From Nocardia xishanensis NBRC 101358 (GTDB taxonomy: Bacteria > Actinomycetota > Actinomycetes > Mycobacteriales > Mycobacteriaceae): a stretch of 64,000 bases of DNA. This document shows, piece by piece, positions 45,137 to 55,157 of this stretch. The DNA lies in NCBI RefSeq assembly GCF_001613365.1, contig NZ_BDCF01000006.1, positions 1 through 64,000 on the forward strand, given 5' to 3'. Position 1 is the stretch's first letter; each line of letters begins with the position of its first letter. The position numbers were made by a program, and so were the translations under genes. Below the pieces are notes generated by a model. It did not search any database. It saw nothing but the letters and a program-made list of their open reading frames with translations, and had not been told where the DNA came from.

Positions 45137-45694
45137 GTGTACGGGGACGACATCGCGTCGGTGCTGATCACCGAGGAACAGATCGCCGCCAAGACGCAGG
45201 AACTGGCGGAGCTGATCGCCAAGCGCTATCCGGCCGACGCACCCGAAGGCGATTTGCTGCTGGTTGGCGTGCTCAAGGGCGCGATCTTCTTCATGACCGA
45301 TCTGGCCAAGGCACTACCCATCCCGACCCAGATGGAATTCATGGCCGTCTCCTCCTATGGCTCTTCCACCTCCTCCTCGGGCGTGGTGCGGATCATGAAG
45401 GACCTGGACAAGGACATCGCGGGCCGCAACGTGCTGATCGTCGAGGACATCATCGACTCCGGCCTGACCCTGTCCTGGCTCAAGCGCAACCTGTCGACTC
45501 GCAACCCGGCTTCGCTCGAGGTGGTGACCCTGCTGCGCAAGCCCGACGCGCTGCGCACCCCCGTCGAGGTCGCCCACGTCGGCTTCGACATCCCGAACGA
45601 GTTCGTCGTCGGCTACGGCCTCGACTACGCAGAGCGCTACCGCGACCTGCCCTACATCGGCACCTTGGACCCGAAGGTGTACGGCGGTTCCTGA
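45137..45694 (+). CDS. hpt: Hypoxanthine phosphoribosyltransferase
   Basis: 185 residues from GTG 45137. The PRPP-binding motif is [14 protein letters not shown]; the flexible loop [10 protein letters not shown] and V-G-Y-G-L-D-Y are also typical. It converts hypoxanthine or guanine with PRPP into IMP or GMP in purine salvage. Directly follows tilS, as in mycobacteria and bacilli. Confidence 0.96.
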   Translation: MYGDDIASVLITEEQIAAKTQELAELIAKRYPADAPEGDLLLVGVLKGAIFFMTDLAKALPIPTQMEFMAVSSYGSSTSSSGVVRIMKDLDKDIAGRNVLIVEDIIDSGLTLSWLKRNLSTRNPASLEVVTLLRKPDALRTPVEVAHVGFDIPNEFVVGYGLDYAERYRDLPYIGTLDPKVYGGS

Positions 45695-45714
45695 GGCGAC
45701 GGTTTCCCAGTGAG

Positions 45715-46422
45715 TCAGGGCAGCAGCGCGAAAATGGTTGCGGGCGAGCCCGATCCGCCACGGTAGAGCGGGCCGCCGACCAGGATCCACACGCCTGTCG
45801 CGGGCAGTTCCGCGAGATTCGCCAGGCACTCCAGGCTGATCCGGCGCTCGCGATAGAGCAGCTTGGAGACGGCGTAGGAGTCGTCGGAGCCCAGATCGGG
45901 ACCGAAGGTGTCGATGCCGAGTGCGCCGCGCCTGCCGAGCCGTCCGGTGTTCAGCAGCCATTCCACCGTCTCCACCGCGAAACCCGGCTGCCGACCGGCT
46001 GATTCACCGGCTCCGACGAACTCGGGCCCGCCCCATTTGGCGTCCCATCCGGTCCACGCGATCACGGCCGCGCCGTCCGGGATGCGGCCGTGCCGCGCCT
46101 CCCATCGCCGCAGATCGTCCACCGTGACCGCGTAGTCGCGATTCGTCGCGCACTGCTCGCGCACGTCGATTCGCACGGCGGGCAGCAGCAGGTCGTCCGG
46201 TTCCAGTTCGTCGGCGGCCAGTCCGTCGGCATGGAAATGGATCGGCGCGCCCCAGTGTGTCCCGGTGTGCTCGCCCTGCTGGATGTATCGCAGGTAGTAG
46301 CCGTCGTCGGCCACGGTGGCGACGACCTCGGCGCGGAATTCCGGATCGCCGGGAAAGATCGGCGTCGTCGCCGGATCGTGCACATGCGACAGGCTGACCA
46401 GCCTGCCGAACGGTGGCTTCAT
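45715..46422 (-). CDS. Cyclase family protein (kynurenine formamidase-like)
   Basis: 235 residues. The metal site H-T-G-T-H-W-G-A-P-I-H-F is the cyclase/KynB signature, with an early L-S-H near residue 11. Such enzymes hydrolyse N-formylkynurenine or close or open amide and lactone bonds with zinc or manganese. No kyn genes are near. The start is 19 bases after the stop of the pseudokinase gene, behind AGGAG, so it is likely the last gene of the kinase operon, which is unusual company for this family. Confidence 0.88.
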   Translation of the reverse strand: MKPPFGRLVSLSHVHDPATTPIFPGDPEFRAEVVATVADDGYYLRYIQQGEHTGTHWGAPIHFHADGLAADELEPDDLLLPAVRIDVREQCATNRDYAVTVDDLRRWEARHGRIPDGAAVIAWTGWDAKWGGPEFVGAGESAGRQPGFAVETVEWLLNTGRLGRRGALGIDTFGPDLGSDDSYAVSKLLYRERRISLECLANLAELPATGVWILVGGPLYRGGSGSPATIFALLP

Positions 46423-46441
46423 CGCGCTCCTGGGTGAGTGG

Positions 46442-48625
46442 CTACAGACCCGGCGCCGTCACCCGCCGCAGCGCGTCCAGATCCCGCTCCATGGCGCGGA
46501 ACAGCAGGTAGACCACGACGAAGGTGACGATGCTCGCGATGGACATTATCCGCAGCGAGACGATGATCTTGGCCAGGTCGGCTGTGCTCAACAGGGTTGA
46601 TCCCGCGACCGCGATGAGCGGAATCGACGCGGCGAGCAGCAGATACAAGCCGCTGCGGCGGCGCAGCGCGCGGAGATCCTCGGCCTCGGCCGGTTCGATT
46701 CCGCCCTGCCCCAGGAACATCGGGTAAATGCACCGGACGATGTAGAAGTTCGTCAGCAGGAACGGATACGTCATCGCGATGACGCCCGAGACCGTGTGCA
46801 GGATCATGAAATGCGTGTAGTCACTGGCCGATACCTGGTCGGTGGTGCCGCGCAGAGCGAGTGGATAGACGAGGCCGGAGAGCAGCCACAGCGTGAAGAT
46901 GATCAGCGCGGCCCGATCGCCGAGCCGCACGGCCGAGGCGCGCGCCTTGCGCAGCACGTCCTGGTCGTAGCGGACGCCCCTGCGCAGCCCGTGTGGCACC
47001 GTGATCAGGTACCTGGCCCAGTAGACCAGCAGCACGGTGCCGATGGCGAAGCCGAGGCCGTTGGTGATCACCGAGTAGATCTCGAACTGACGCTGCGTCT
47101 GCGCGGACTGCCTGCTGTGCATCAGCATGTTGTTGTGGTCGATGTTGTAGGCCGAGGCCAGCAGGTTGGGCACCGCGATGGCCAAGCCGACCACCACCAC
47201 CCGCCAGGCCCGCAACCGGACTCGCCAGCTCCGCTCGGGCGGGTCGACCAGGTCGCGAGCCCGCGGGTCCAGGCACAGATCGAGCTGCTCGGCCAGCACC
47301 ATGCCGTTCCGCCAGCGCCGCTGCGGATCGGGTTCCAGGCAGGTCAGCAGGACGCGGCGCAGCGCGGGCGGGCAGTCGGCGGGCAGCTGCGCCAGCGCCG
47401 CCGCGGGCACCCCCGCTCGTCGTGCCAGGAGTGCGGCCTCGACGGTGGCCGGTTCGTCGGCGAAAGGCCTTGTGCCGGTGAGCAATTCCCACAGCAGGAC
47501 GCCGAGCGCGTACAGGTCGCTGCGGGTGTCGGGAGCGGGAGCGTCCGGATCCAGCGCGGCGGCGAGTTGTTCGGGGGAGCGGTAGGCCAGCCAATCGCGC
47601 AGCGCAGCGGAATCACCCAGCGCCGCAGGGGAATCGGGCGGTGGTGCGGCGCCGTCGCCGGGCGCGAAGTCGGCGAGCTTGGGGATGCCCTCGCTGGTGA
47701 ACAGCACGTTGGCCGGGTCGATGGCGTGGTGGGCGATACCGTGCCGATCGGCGTAGCCAAGTGCGTCGGCGAGGCGACGGCCGATCCAGGCCACCGTTTC
47801 CGGCCAGCTGAGCGTGGCCAGCTCGGCACGCACCAGGGAGTCGGCGGGACGGATCTCGCCCTTCGCCTCGATCGCGGCGTCCAGCGCGCCGAGCAGCAGC
47901 GCGCCGCCTGTCTCCGAGCCTGCCGCGCGGCGCCGCAGCAGCAGCTCCGCCGCGGTGCCGCCGGGCAGGTACTGCATGTAGACGAGGGTGCTGATCTCGC
48001 CGCCGGAGGTGAGCACCCGCTCATCGAAAACCCGCACGATATGGGGATGATCGAGCTGGACCATCGGTTGCGGGTCCAAGCCGCCCGCCGTGGCCACCCG
48101 CACCGCGACCACCCGCTGCATGGACAGCTGCCTGGCCAGGAACACCCGTCCGCCCCGGCCGCGGCCGAGTTCGGTCCGCAGATCGAAGTCGTCGACCCGC
48201 TGCCCCGGCGCGAGTGCGGCGGGATCGTGATCGACGCGCACCACCGCCGGGTGACCGTGGTCGCCGGTGAGCCGCTCGCGGACGGCGTCGGCCAGTTCGG
48301 GGTACTCGGCGAGGAAGTCCTCCAGCGGAAGCGGGCCTCGGCCGCGCCGGGCGATGAACTCCTCGCACACCAGGTCGACCAGCTCCGGGCTCTGGTCGAC
48401 CTCGGGAAATTCCCGCTGGTACTCCGCGATGCGCTTCGCGGGTCCGCGGCCGCTCCAGCGCTGCCGCAGGTCGATGCGGACCAGGTCGGCGAGCACCGCG
48501 ACCCGCACCTCGGTGCCGTCGGGCACGTAGTCGGCCAGGCGTGGCGGCTTCGCGCCCGCACCGCGCAGGCAATGCTGCCAATCGGCCGTGAAGCGGGCCA
48601 CCGGGTCGATGTGGGCGATGGTCAC
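46442..48625 (-). CDS. Membrane Ser/Thr pseudokinase (paralogue of the upstream kinase)
   Basis: 727 residues, GTG start overlapping the upstream kinase stop (GTGA). N-terminal helical region (about 40-120) with R-I-A-E-Y-Q-R-E-F-P and C-E-E-F-I-A-R-R; kinase-like domain 145-450; then about six membrane helices (470-715). Catalytic residues are lost: VAVK is V-A-V-R (Arg176), HRD is H-H-A (Ala301) with the following Lys changed to Asp303, and DFG is D-F-A. Asn306, Asp319 and the S-P-E motif remain, so the fold is kept. It should not phosphorylate and more likely controls or scaffolds the neighbouring active kinase; that role is inferred. Confidence 0.87.
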   Translation of the reverse strand: MTIAHIDPVARFTADWQHCLRGAGAKPPRLADYVPDGTEVRVAVLADLVRIDLRQRWSGRGPAKRIAEYQREFPEVDQSPELVDLVCEEFIARRGRGPLPLEDFLAEYPELADAVRERLTGDHGHPAVVRVDHDPAALAPGQRVDDFDLRTELGRGRGGRVFLARQLSMQRVVAVRVATAGGLDPQPMVQLDHPHIVRVFDERVLTSGGEISTLVYMQYLPGGTAAELLLRRRAAGSETGGALLLGALDAAIEAKGEIRPADSLVRAELATLSWPETVAWIGRRLADALGYADRHGIAHHAIDPANVLFTSEGIPKLADFAPGDGAAPPPDSPAALGDSAALRDWLAYRSPEQLAAALDPDAPAPDTRSDLYALGVLLWELLTGTRPFADEPATVEAALLARRAGVPAAALAQLPADCPPALRRVLLTCLEPDPQRRWRNGMVLAEQLDLCLDPRARDLVDPPERSWRVRLRAWRVVVVGLAIAVPNLLASAYNIDHNNMLMHSRQSAQTQRQFEIYSVITNGLGFAIGTVLLVYWARYLITVPHGLRRGVRYDQDVLRKARASAVRLGDRAALIIFTLWLLSGLVYPLALRGTTDQVSASDYTHFMILHTVSGVIAMTYPFLLTNFYIVRCIYPMFLGQGGIEPAEAEDLRALRRRSGLYLLLAASIPLIAVAGSTLLSTADLAKIIVSLRIMSIASIVTFVVVYLLFRAMERDLDALRRVTAPGL

Positions 48626-51279
48626 GGCCGCTCCGCGGCGGCGCGCGGCCGATTGTCGAACCGGCGCGCGCGGTGTTCGGCGTCTTGGTGCGGGCTGGTC
48701 TCGCCGCCGGCGACCACCCGCTCCAGCGCGCGCAGGTCCGCCTCGAGGGCGCGGAACAGCAGATACGACCCGACGAAGGCGATGATGGCGCCCGCGCACA
48801 GCACGCGCACCGCGAAGATCACCATGGGGATGTCGCCGGGCGGCAGGAAGGTCACCCCGGCCACCGCGAGCAGCGGCACCGAGGCGGCGATCGCCAGGTA
48901 GCCGTTGGCCCGGCGATCGAGTCTGCGCAGCCGGCCCGCGTCCTCGGCACTGATGTCACCGTGGCGTAGGAAGATCGGATAGATGCTGCGGATCAGGTAG
49001 AAGGTCGCGAGGAAGAACGGATACGACGCCGCGATCGCGCCGCAGACCACCAGCGAGGCCATGAAGTGCACCACGGCGCTGGCGGGAATCCCGCCGGTGG
49101 ACAGCTGCATCGCGACCGGGAAGGTGAACGCGGCCAGCAGCCACAGCAGGAACGGGATGAACACGGCGATTTCGCCGAGCCGCAGCGTGTCGGTTCTGGC
49201 GCGCCGCAAGGTGTCCGGGTCGTAGCGTTTGCCTTTGCGTAGTCCCTTCGTCACGGAGAGCACGTAGCGCGCGGAGTAGATGATCGTGAAGAACCCGATC
49301 GGGAAGAACACCGCGTTCACCACACCGGTGATGACCAGGAAGGTGCGCTGAGCTTCCTCGGTCATTCGATCCACGATGAGGTTCTGGTTGTGCTGGATGT
49401 TGTAGAGCGAGGCCAGCATGTTCGGCAAGGCGATCGCCACGATCAGCACCGGGATGATGTAGGGCTGTAACCGCTGCCGCCAGCTGCCCGGTTTCGGGTC
49501 GACCAGATCGCGCGCGCGTTCGTCCAGGCACAGGTCGAACTGTTTGGCCAGCGTCGCGCCATCGGACCAGCGTTCGCTGCGCTCGGGTCGCAGGCAGGTC
49601 AGCAGCACACGGCACAGCGCGGCGGGGCAGTTCTTCGGTACCCGCGCCAGTGCCGCGGCGTCGACACCGACGCTGCGCCGCTCCAGCATGGCCTCCAGCG
49701 TGGTGTCGTCGCCGCGGTCGCTCGCGCCGGCGGTGGTGTCGTCGAAAGGCTTGCCGCCGGTGAGCAGTTCCCACAGCACCACGCCGAGCGAGAAGATGTC
49801 CGATCGGGTGTCGAGATCGGCGGCGGAACGGTCGCGACCGGGATGACACGCCTCCAGCTGTTCGGGCGACATGTAGGCCAGCGAGCCGCCGAAGTAGGCG
49901 ACCGGGCTCGTGCCCTCCACATTGCGGCTGAAGCTGATGTTGAAGTCGGCGAGCTTCGGCACGGCCTCGGCGGTGAGCAGCACGTTGGCAGGCTTCACGT
50001 CGCGGTGCAACACGCCGTGCGCGGAGGCGTAGTGCAGCGCCTCGGCCAGCCTGCGACCCAGCCAGGCGACGGTCTCCGGCCAGCTCAGTGCGGCGATCTC
50101 GGCGCGCACGCTGGAATCGGTCGGGCGGATCTCGCCTTTCTCCTCCATCGCCGCGTCCACCGCGTCGAGCAGCAGCTGGCCGCTGCGTTCCTCCGGCGGT
50201 GTGGCGCGCACCCAGCGCAACACGCCGAGCAGCGTGCCGCCGGGCAGGAACTGCATGTAGAGCAGGCGCAACCGCCGCGCGGCTCCGCTCGTTTCGCCCG
50301 CGTCGAGCAGCCGCTGGTCGAAGACCCGCACGATGTAGTCGTGGTCGAGCTGGGCCAGAGTCTGCGGCTCGGTGCCGCGGTCGGCGGAGATCTTCACCGC
50401 GACGAGCCGCTGCATGGAGCGCTGTCTGGCCAGGAACACGCGGGCGAACGCGCCGCTGCCGAGACCGGTGAGCAGGTCGAAGTCGTCGACGCGCTGGCCG
50501 ACCTCGATGCGGTCCAGGGGGTCGAGACGACCCGGCCCGGTACCCATCGTGGTGCCGATCGCGGTTGCGGTTCCGGTCAGATCGGCGGTACTTGTCGCTT
50601 CCGCCGTGGGGTTCACCCCACTACCACGTGCGGATGTGGTCGTTTGGTTCAGTGCGGTCGCCGCGAGCGCGGTGCGGGTGATGTCGTCGAGTGCGGCGCG
50701 AGTGGCGTCGCCGTCGGTGCCGCCCGACTCCTCGGCCCGCACCGTTTCGGAGTCACCCATCGGGGCTCGGCGGGTGCTCTGCTCGACGTCGTCGGCATTC
50801 AGCAGATCCCGTAACTCGGCCGCTTGGGACGGATATTCGCGCAGGCATTCCCGCGGGTCGACGCGCTCACCGCTCTGACGGCGGACGACGAATTCCTCGT
50901 ACACCAAACTGGCCGGTATGTTCTGGGGTTCGAGCTCTGGGAATTCGGTGCAGTATTCGGCCAATCGTTTGCGCCCCGGGGTGGGTGGCGGTGTTTCCGG
51001 CCGAGGCGGTCCGGCCGCGGCCTTGCGCAGCCACCGATACCGCATATCCACCCGGATCAGTTCGATCAGCGCCTGGCGGCGCAGGGTGCGTGCGTCGGGG
51101 AGGAACGCGCTGATCTCGGGGAGTGGTCCGGGCCCCTCATCTGGGGCGATGACGAGCACGGCGGCCCACGCCGCGGCGAATGCCTCCACCGCGACGAGCT
51201 CCGATCGGAGCAACTGGCCGCCGGCCTCGGTGTCGGAAGCCGTGTCCGGGCGGAAATTTCTATCGGAGTCGGCACTCAT
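48622..51279 (-). CDS. Membrane serine/threonine protein kinase
   Basis: 885 residues from ATG 51279. The N-terminal ~160 residues contain two repeats of the E-Y-x-x-x-F/Y-P type with V-Y-E-E-F-V-V-R-R-Q-S-G-E between, a pattern known from planctomycete-type kinases; a Thr-rich low-complexity linker (200-250) follows. Kinase domain 265-590: G-loop G-L-G-S-G-A-F-A-R-V, Lys296, catalytic Asp427 in H-R-D-V-K-P-A-N, Asp445 in D-F-N (Asn in place of Gly), and S-P-E. About six membrane helices (608-845) end the protein, an unusual layout because most actinobacterial Pkn enzymes have one helix and an extracellular sensor. First gene of the kinase operon. Confidence 0.9.
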   Translation of the reverse strand: MSADSDRNFRPDTASDTEAGGQLLRSELVAVEAFAAAWAAVLVIAPDEGPGPLPEISAFLPDARTLRRQALIELIRVDMRYRWLRKAAAGPPRPETPPPTPGRKRLAEYCTEFPELEPQNIPASLVYEEFVVRRQSGERVDPRECLREYPSQAAELRDLLNADDVEQSTRRAPMGDSETVRAEESGGTDGDATRAALDDITRTALAATALNQTTTSARGSGVNPTAEATSTADLTGTATAIGTTMGTGPGRLDPLDRIEVGQRVDDFDLLTGLGSGAFARVFLARQRSMQRLVAVKISADRGTEPQTLAQLDHDYIVRVFDQRLLDAGETSGAARRLRLLYMQFLPGGTLLGVLRWVRATPPEERSGQLLLDAVDAAMEEKGEIRPTDSSVRAEIAALSWPETVAWLGRRLAEALHYASAHGVLHRDVKPANVLLTAEAVPKLADFNISFSRNVEGTSPVAYFGGSLAYMSPEQLEACHPGRDRSAADLDTRSDIFSLGVVLWELLTGGKPFDDTTAGASDRGDDTTLEAMLERRSVGVDAAALARVPKNCPAALCRVLLTCLRPERSERWSDGATLAKQFDLCLDERARDLVDPKPGSWRQRLQPYIIPVLIVAIALPNMLASLYNIQHNQNLIVDRMTEEAQRTFLVITGVVNAVFFPIGFFTIIYSARYVLSVTKGLRKGKRYDPDTLRRARTDTLRLGEIAVFIPFLLWLLAAFTFPVAMQLSTGGIPASAVVHFMASLVVCGAIAASYPFFLATFYLIRSIYPIFLRHGDISAEDAGRLRRLDRRANGYLAIAASVPLLAVAGVTFLPPGDIPMVIFAVRVLCAGAIIAFVGSYLLFRALEADLRALERVVAGGETSPHQDAEHRARRFDNRPRAAAERP

Positions 51280-51550
51280 TCTCGGACCTACTAGCTGGGG
51301 CGGATGATCGGGAAATCCGCACTGTCGATCGGTGGTTGTACCGGATAAAATCCGCCACACCCGACGTCATCGTCCCTCGAGCGGTATCGGGAATGATAAC
51401 TTGCGCCTCAACAGCGGATCACCCGATTTCGACAACGATGCGACGGGGGCGAATCAGCACATGCACAACAAGGCTACGGCGGTAGCGGATGGCTTGGCTG
51501 CAATCACTGGAACCGCTAGTACGAAAAAACCGTCCGCCCAGGAGGTACCC

Positions 51551-52936
51551 ATGGGCGAGAGCGAGCGAGGGGGGCCGCATGCGGGCCCCGAAGCGGAGAC
51601 GCCGCGGGGTCCCGCGGCGGTCATCGCCGCAGGCGTGCGCGATGGTTCGCTGACACCGACCGAGGTCGTCGACGCGGCCATCGAACTCATCGCCACCGAG
51701 GACGCGACGACCGGCGCGTTCAGCGTGGTCCGGGCCGAGCGCGCCGTCGCCGAGGCCATCGCGCTGGAGCAGCGCTCGGATCTGGACGTGCTGCCGCTGG
51801 CGGGCGTGCCGGTCGCGATCAAGCACAACGTCCCGGTGACGGGCGAAACGGTGCTGTCCGGTTCGGCCGCGACCGACACCGGGCAGGCGACGGCCGACCA
51901 CCCGGTGGTGCGCAGGCTGCGCGACGCGGGCGCGGTGGTCGTCGGACTGACCACCATGCCGGAGCTCGGGCTCTGGGCGACCACCGACGACGAGCGCCGG
52001 ATCACCAGGAATCCGTGGGACATCAAGCGCAGCCCCGGCGGATCCTCCGGCGGCGCGGCCGCGGCGGTCGCGGCCGGATTCGTTCCGGTGGCGCACGGCA
52101 ACGACGGTCTCGGCTCCGTACGCATCCCCGCGGCCTGCTGCGGCGTCTACGGAATCAAGCCGGGCAGGCACACCGTGCCCGCCGACGTCGGGGTCGACTC
52201 GTGGGGCGGCATGGTGGAGAACGGCGTGCTCGCGACGACCGTCGGCGACGCCGCGCTCGCGCTCTCGGTCATGGCCGCGCGTCCGGACCTAGCCGACTTG
52301 GAACCGCCTGGACGACTACGCATCGCGCTGGCCGTCACACCACCATCCCGGCTGGCCCGCGTCGACCCGCACTGGGCCGCCGCCGCGCGCAAAGCCGCGG
52401 CCGTCGCAGCGGCCGCGGGACACCGGGTGGAGACGACCGCGCTGCCCTACGGCGACGCCGTGCTCGCACTGCTGCTCCGCTGGCTGACGGTGGCGCTGCC
52501 GGAGGCCGCCACCCTCGCCCATCCAGAACGCTTGCAACCGCGTACTCGCCGTCATCTGGCCATCGGCCGCTTCGTCCAGCGGCTCGGGCTGGTCCGCGCG
52601 GCCCAGGTCGACCGCATCGAAGCCAGGCTGCTCGACTTCTTCGAAGACTACGACGTGGTGATCACTCCCACGCTGGCCGCCGCGCCCCCGCGAGCGCGCG
52701 CCTGGCACCGCAGAGGCTGGCTCGCCAACGTGCTCAGCGGCTTCCGCTTCTCCCCGTTCACGCCGATCTGGAATCTGGTCGGCTGGCCCGCCGCCTCCGT
52801 GCCGATGGGCACGCACCCCGACTCGGGTACGCCGGTCGCCGCGCAGCTGGCCGGTCCGCCCGGCAGCGAAGCCACCGTGCTGCGCCTCTCCGCGCAACTC
52901 GAACAACTGCACCCATGGCGGCGCACCGTGCGCTGA
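51551..52936 (+). CDS. Amidase (amidase signature family)
   Basis: 461 residues; ATG 51551 follows AGGAGG. The Ser-cisSer-Lys triad is visible: Lys91 in V-A-I-K-H-N, Ser165 in P-G-G-S-S-G-G and nucleophile Ser189 in N-D-G-L-G-S-V-R-I-P-A. It hydrolyses amide bonds; the substrate cannot be told. Divergent from the kinase and convergent with a LysR gene that is 17 bases away. Confidence 0.92.
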   Translation: MGESERGGPHAGPEAETPRGPAAVIAAGVRDGSLTPTEVVDAAIELIATEDATTGAFSVVRAERAVAEAIALEQRSDLDVLPLAGVPVAIKHNVPVTGETVLSGSAATDTGQATADHPVVRRLRDAGAVVVGLTTMPELGLWATTDDERRITRNPWDIKRSPGGSSGGAAAAVAAGFVPVAHGNDGLGSVRIPAACCGVYGIKPGRHTVPADVGVDSWGGMVENGVLATTVGDAALALSVMAARPDLADLEPPGRLRIALAVTPPSRLARVDPHWAAAARKAAAVAAAAGHRVETTALPYGDAVLALLLRWLTVALPEAATLAHPERLQPRTRRHLAIGRFVQRLGLVRAAQVDRIEARLLDFFEDYDVVITPTLAAAPPRARAWHRRGWLANVLSGFRFSPFTPIWNLVGWPAASVPMGTHPDSGTPVAAQLAGPPGSEATVLRLSAQLEQLHPWRRTVR

Positions 52937-52958
52937 CGGTGCGCCCGCGAACGTCAGC
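52932..52958. terminator. Candidate two-way terminator
   Basis: GCTGACG (52932-52938) and CGTCAGC (52952-52958) form a stem that covers the stop codons of both convergent genes. Short stem, no T-run. Confidence 0.35.
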
Positions 52959-53844
52959 TTGCCAGCGGCTGCTGCTGCTGGGTGGAGAAGCCGCCTTCGA
53001 CGGCGCGCGTGGCGAACTCCAGGATGGTCGGACGGGTGTCGTCGGCCCGCCACGCGACCGCGAGCTCGCACGGGGCCAGCCCGGTCAGCGGACGCGCGGT
53101 GAGGCCGGGCCAGCGGTACATCGGCACGTTGTTCTCGGCGAGCAGGCAGACGCCGAGACCGAGGCTCACGGCCTCGAGCTTGTCCTCCGGCGTCGCCGCC
53201 TCGGCGCCGATCTTGGGCTGGCGGCCGTTGCGCGCGTCGTTGCCGAGCCAGAAGTCGCGCACCGCGCCCGCCTCGGAGGGCAGCGCGATGAACGGCTCGT
53301 CGAGCAGGTCGGCGAAGTCGATGGCGTCCTGGTCGGCCAGCGGGTGGTTCTCCGGTAGCAGCACCCAGCGCGGCTCGGTGCGCAGGACTTCCCAGCGGTA
53401 CCGGTTCGGGTCGGGCAACGGCAGCCAGACCAGGGCCAGGTCGGCCTGGCGACCGGCCAGACCGCTGGACGGGTCGGTCCAGGAGGCGGCGTGCAGTGCC
53501 AGCCGGTGGCCGCTGGCGCTCTCCAGGTCGTTGAGGAGCCCGCGGCCGAGCGCGGACTGGATACCGACGCGCAGCACCTCGCCCGCCTCTTGCAGCGAGA
53601 CGTTGGTGACCTCCCAGAGCTCCAGGATCTTGCGGGCGCCTTCGAGCAGTTCCTTGCCGGCGACGGTCAGCGCGACGCTGCGCTGGTTGCGGTCGAACAG
53701 GACCACGTCGAGCTGGCGTTCCAGCTGACGGATCTGACGCGACAGGGTGGGTTGTGCGATATGCAGCCGCTGAGCGGCGTTGGTGAAATGCAGTTCCTCA
53801 GCGACGGCGACGAAATACCGCAGGTCGCGCAAGTGCGGGTCCAT
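52954..53844 (-). CDS. LysR family transcriptional regulator
   Basis: 296 residues. N-terminal winged helix: L-R-Y-F-V-A-V-A-E-E-L-H-F-T-N-A-A-Q-R-L, recognition helix Q-P-T-L-S-R-Q-I-R-Q-L-E. The effector domain has L-P-L-P-D-P-N-R and a C-terminal glutamine run. The target is not obvious: the amidase is convergent and the SDR-ALDH operon lies upstream on the same strand. Confidence 0.93.
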   Translation of the reverse strand: MDPHLRDLRYFVAVAEELHFTNAAQRLHIAQPTLSRQIRQLERQLDVVLFDRNQRSVALTVAGKELLEGARKILELWEVTNVSLQEAGEVLRVGIQSALGRGLLNDLESASGHRLALHAASWTDPSSGLAGRQADLALVWLPLPDPNRYRWEVLRTEPRWVLLPENHPLADQDAIDFADLLDEPFIALPSEAGAVRDFWLGNDARNGRQPKIGAEAATPEDKLEAVSLGLGVCLLAENNVPMYRWPGLTARPLTGLAPCELAVAWRADDTRPTILEFATRAVEGGFSTQQQQPLAS

Positions 53845-54323
53845 AGCCCCTTGCTATCAGAATCAGTCCTCAATTTCCAGCGTTATCAGGCCGGAAAGTT
53901 TGGATAACGGCACCGAAACAGTCGGCAGGTTTGTTAGGGACAGCATATTGCCTGACGTGGTCATCTGCACCATCGGCTCGGCGAATTTCCGGCACCCGCC
54001 TCGGCGTTGTCGCCGCCCGCGTTCATTGGTCGCTTGACCAGCGTTTATGTTACAGATCCGTGATCTGCGCCCTGGGTTGCCGGCCGTACTCCGGCAATCC
54101 AGTCATCGAACAGAAACCCTTCGCTGACCGGGTGGATCTTGTTACGCCCGGAAATAGTGATATTGGTCACAATTTGACCGGATCCTTGCATAGAACGAGT
54201 GACGGCGGCTGCCACCAGCCCCGCACGTGGTGCGACATTCGGCACACACGACGAAGACGCTGTGATCGGCGGCAAACCGCGATCACAGCGCCTTCTGACG
54301 TCCCGATCCGACCCCCGGGGTCG
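53845..54323. other. Intergenic region between LysR and SDR genes
   Basis: About 480 bases, no convincing gene. The LysR-proximal 300 bases are AT-richer. Near the SDR stop, GCTGTGATCG (54259-54268) and CGATCACAGC (54280-54289) make a perfect 10-bp stem that probably ends the SDR-ALDH transcript. Confidence 0.5.
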
Positions 54324-55157
54324 CTACGCGCCCCTGGCGCGCTCCTCGTAGGCCTTGCGCTTCTCGGCGTCCACGTCGTCCAGGAACGCGTGACTCGAGC
54401 CGAGCGCCCGCCCGATGCGGTCGCCGACGGCCTCCGGCAGCAGCCCGACGACCTGCGAGATGATCCCGGCCACCGCGGTGACCCTGACCTTGGACCGCGG
54501 CGACTCGATCAGCCCGACGATCGCGTCGGCGATCTCCTCCGGCTCGGCGGACCGCAGCAGTTTCGGCCCGGAGACACCGGAGCCGAGTTCGGTGTTGGTC
54601 AGCGTCGGCAGCACCGAGGAGAAGCGCACGCCCGTGTCGCGGTACTCCTCGCGGAGGGTGTCGGTGAAGCCGAGTACCGCGTGCTTGCTGGCGTTGTAGG
54701 TGGCCAAACCGGGGATGTGCGTCTCGCCCGCGAGCGAGGCGATGTTGACGATGTGCCCGCTGCGGCGCGGCAGCATCCTGGCCAGCGCCAGCTTGGAGCC
54801 GAGGATCACGCCGTAGACGTTGATGTCGAGGATGCGGCGGGTGATCCGGTCCGGCTCGTCGACCAGCTTGCCGGTCGGCATGATGCCCGCGTTGTTGATC
54901 AGCACGTCGATCGGGCCGAGGGTGCGCTCGACCTCGTCCAGGAAGGACTCGAACGAGTTCGGGTCGGTGACGTCGAGCTTGCCGTACAGCTCGAAGCCGC
55001 GCGCGACGCCGGATTCCTTGACGGTGGTCTCGTCGACGTCGCCGATCGCGATCTTGGCGCCGAGCGCCTGCAACGCGGTGGCGGTCGCCAGGCCGATGCC
55101 GCGGGCGCCGCCGGTGATGACGACGACTTTGCCTCGGATCTTCGCCGGGTCGGTCAC
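54324..55157 (-). CDS. SDR family oxidoreductase
   Basis: 277 residues from GTG 55157 (AGGGAG upstream). Classical SDR: T-G-G-A-R-G-I-G, N-N-A-G, and Y-N-A-S-K active site. Asp at the end of the second strand (I-G-D-V-D) favours NAD(H). It overlaps the ALDH stop by four bases, so the two are co-translated and may oxidise an alcohol to an acid in two steps. Confidence 0.92.
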   Translation of the reverse strand: MTDPAKIRGKVVVITGGARGIGLATATALQALGAKIAIGDVDETTVKESGVARGFELYGKLDVTDPNSFESFLDEVERTLGPIDVLINNAGIMPTGKLVDEPDRITRRILDINVYGVILGSKLALARMLPRRSGHIVNIASLAGETHIPGLATYNASKHAVLGFTDTLREEYRDTGVRFSSVLPTLTNTELGSGVSGPKLLRSAEPEEIADAIVGLIESPRSKVRVTAVAGIISQVVGLLPEAVGDRIGRALGSSHAFLDDVDAEKRKAYEERARGA

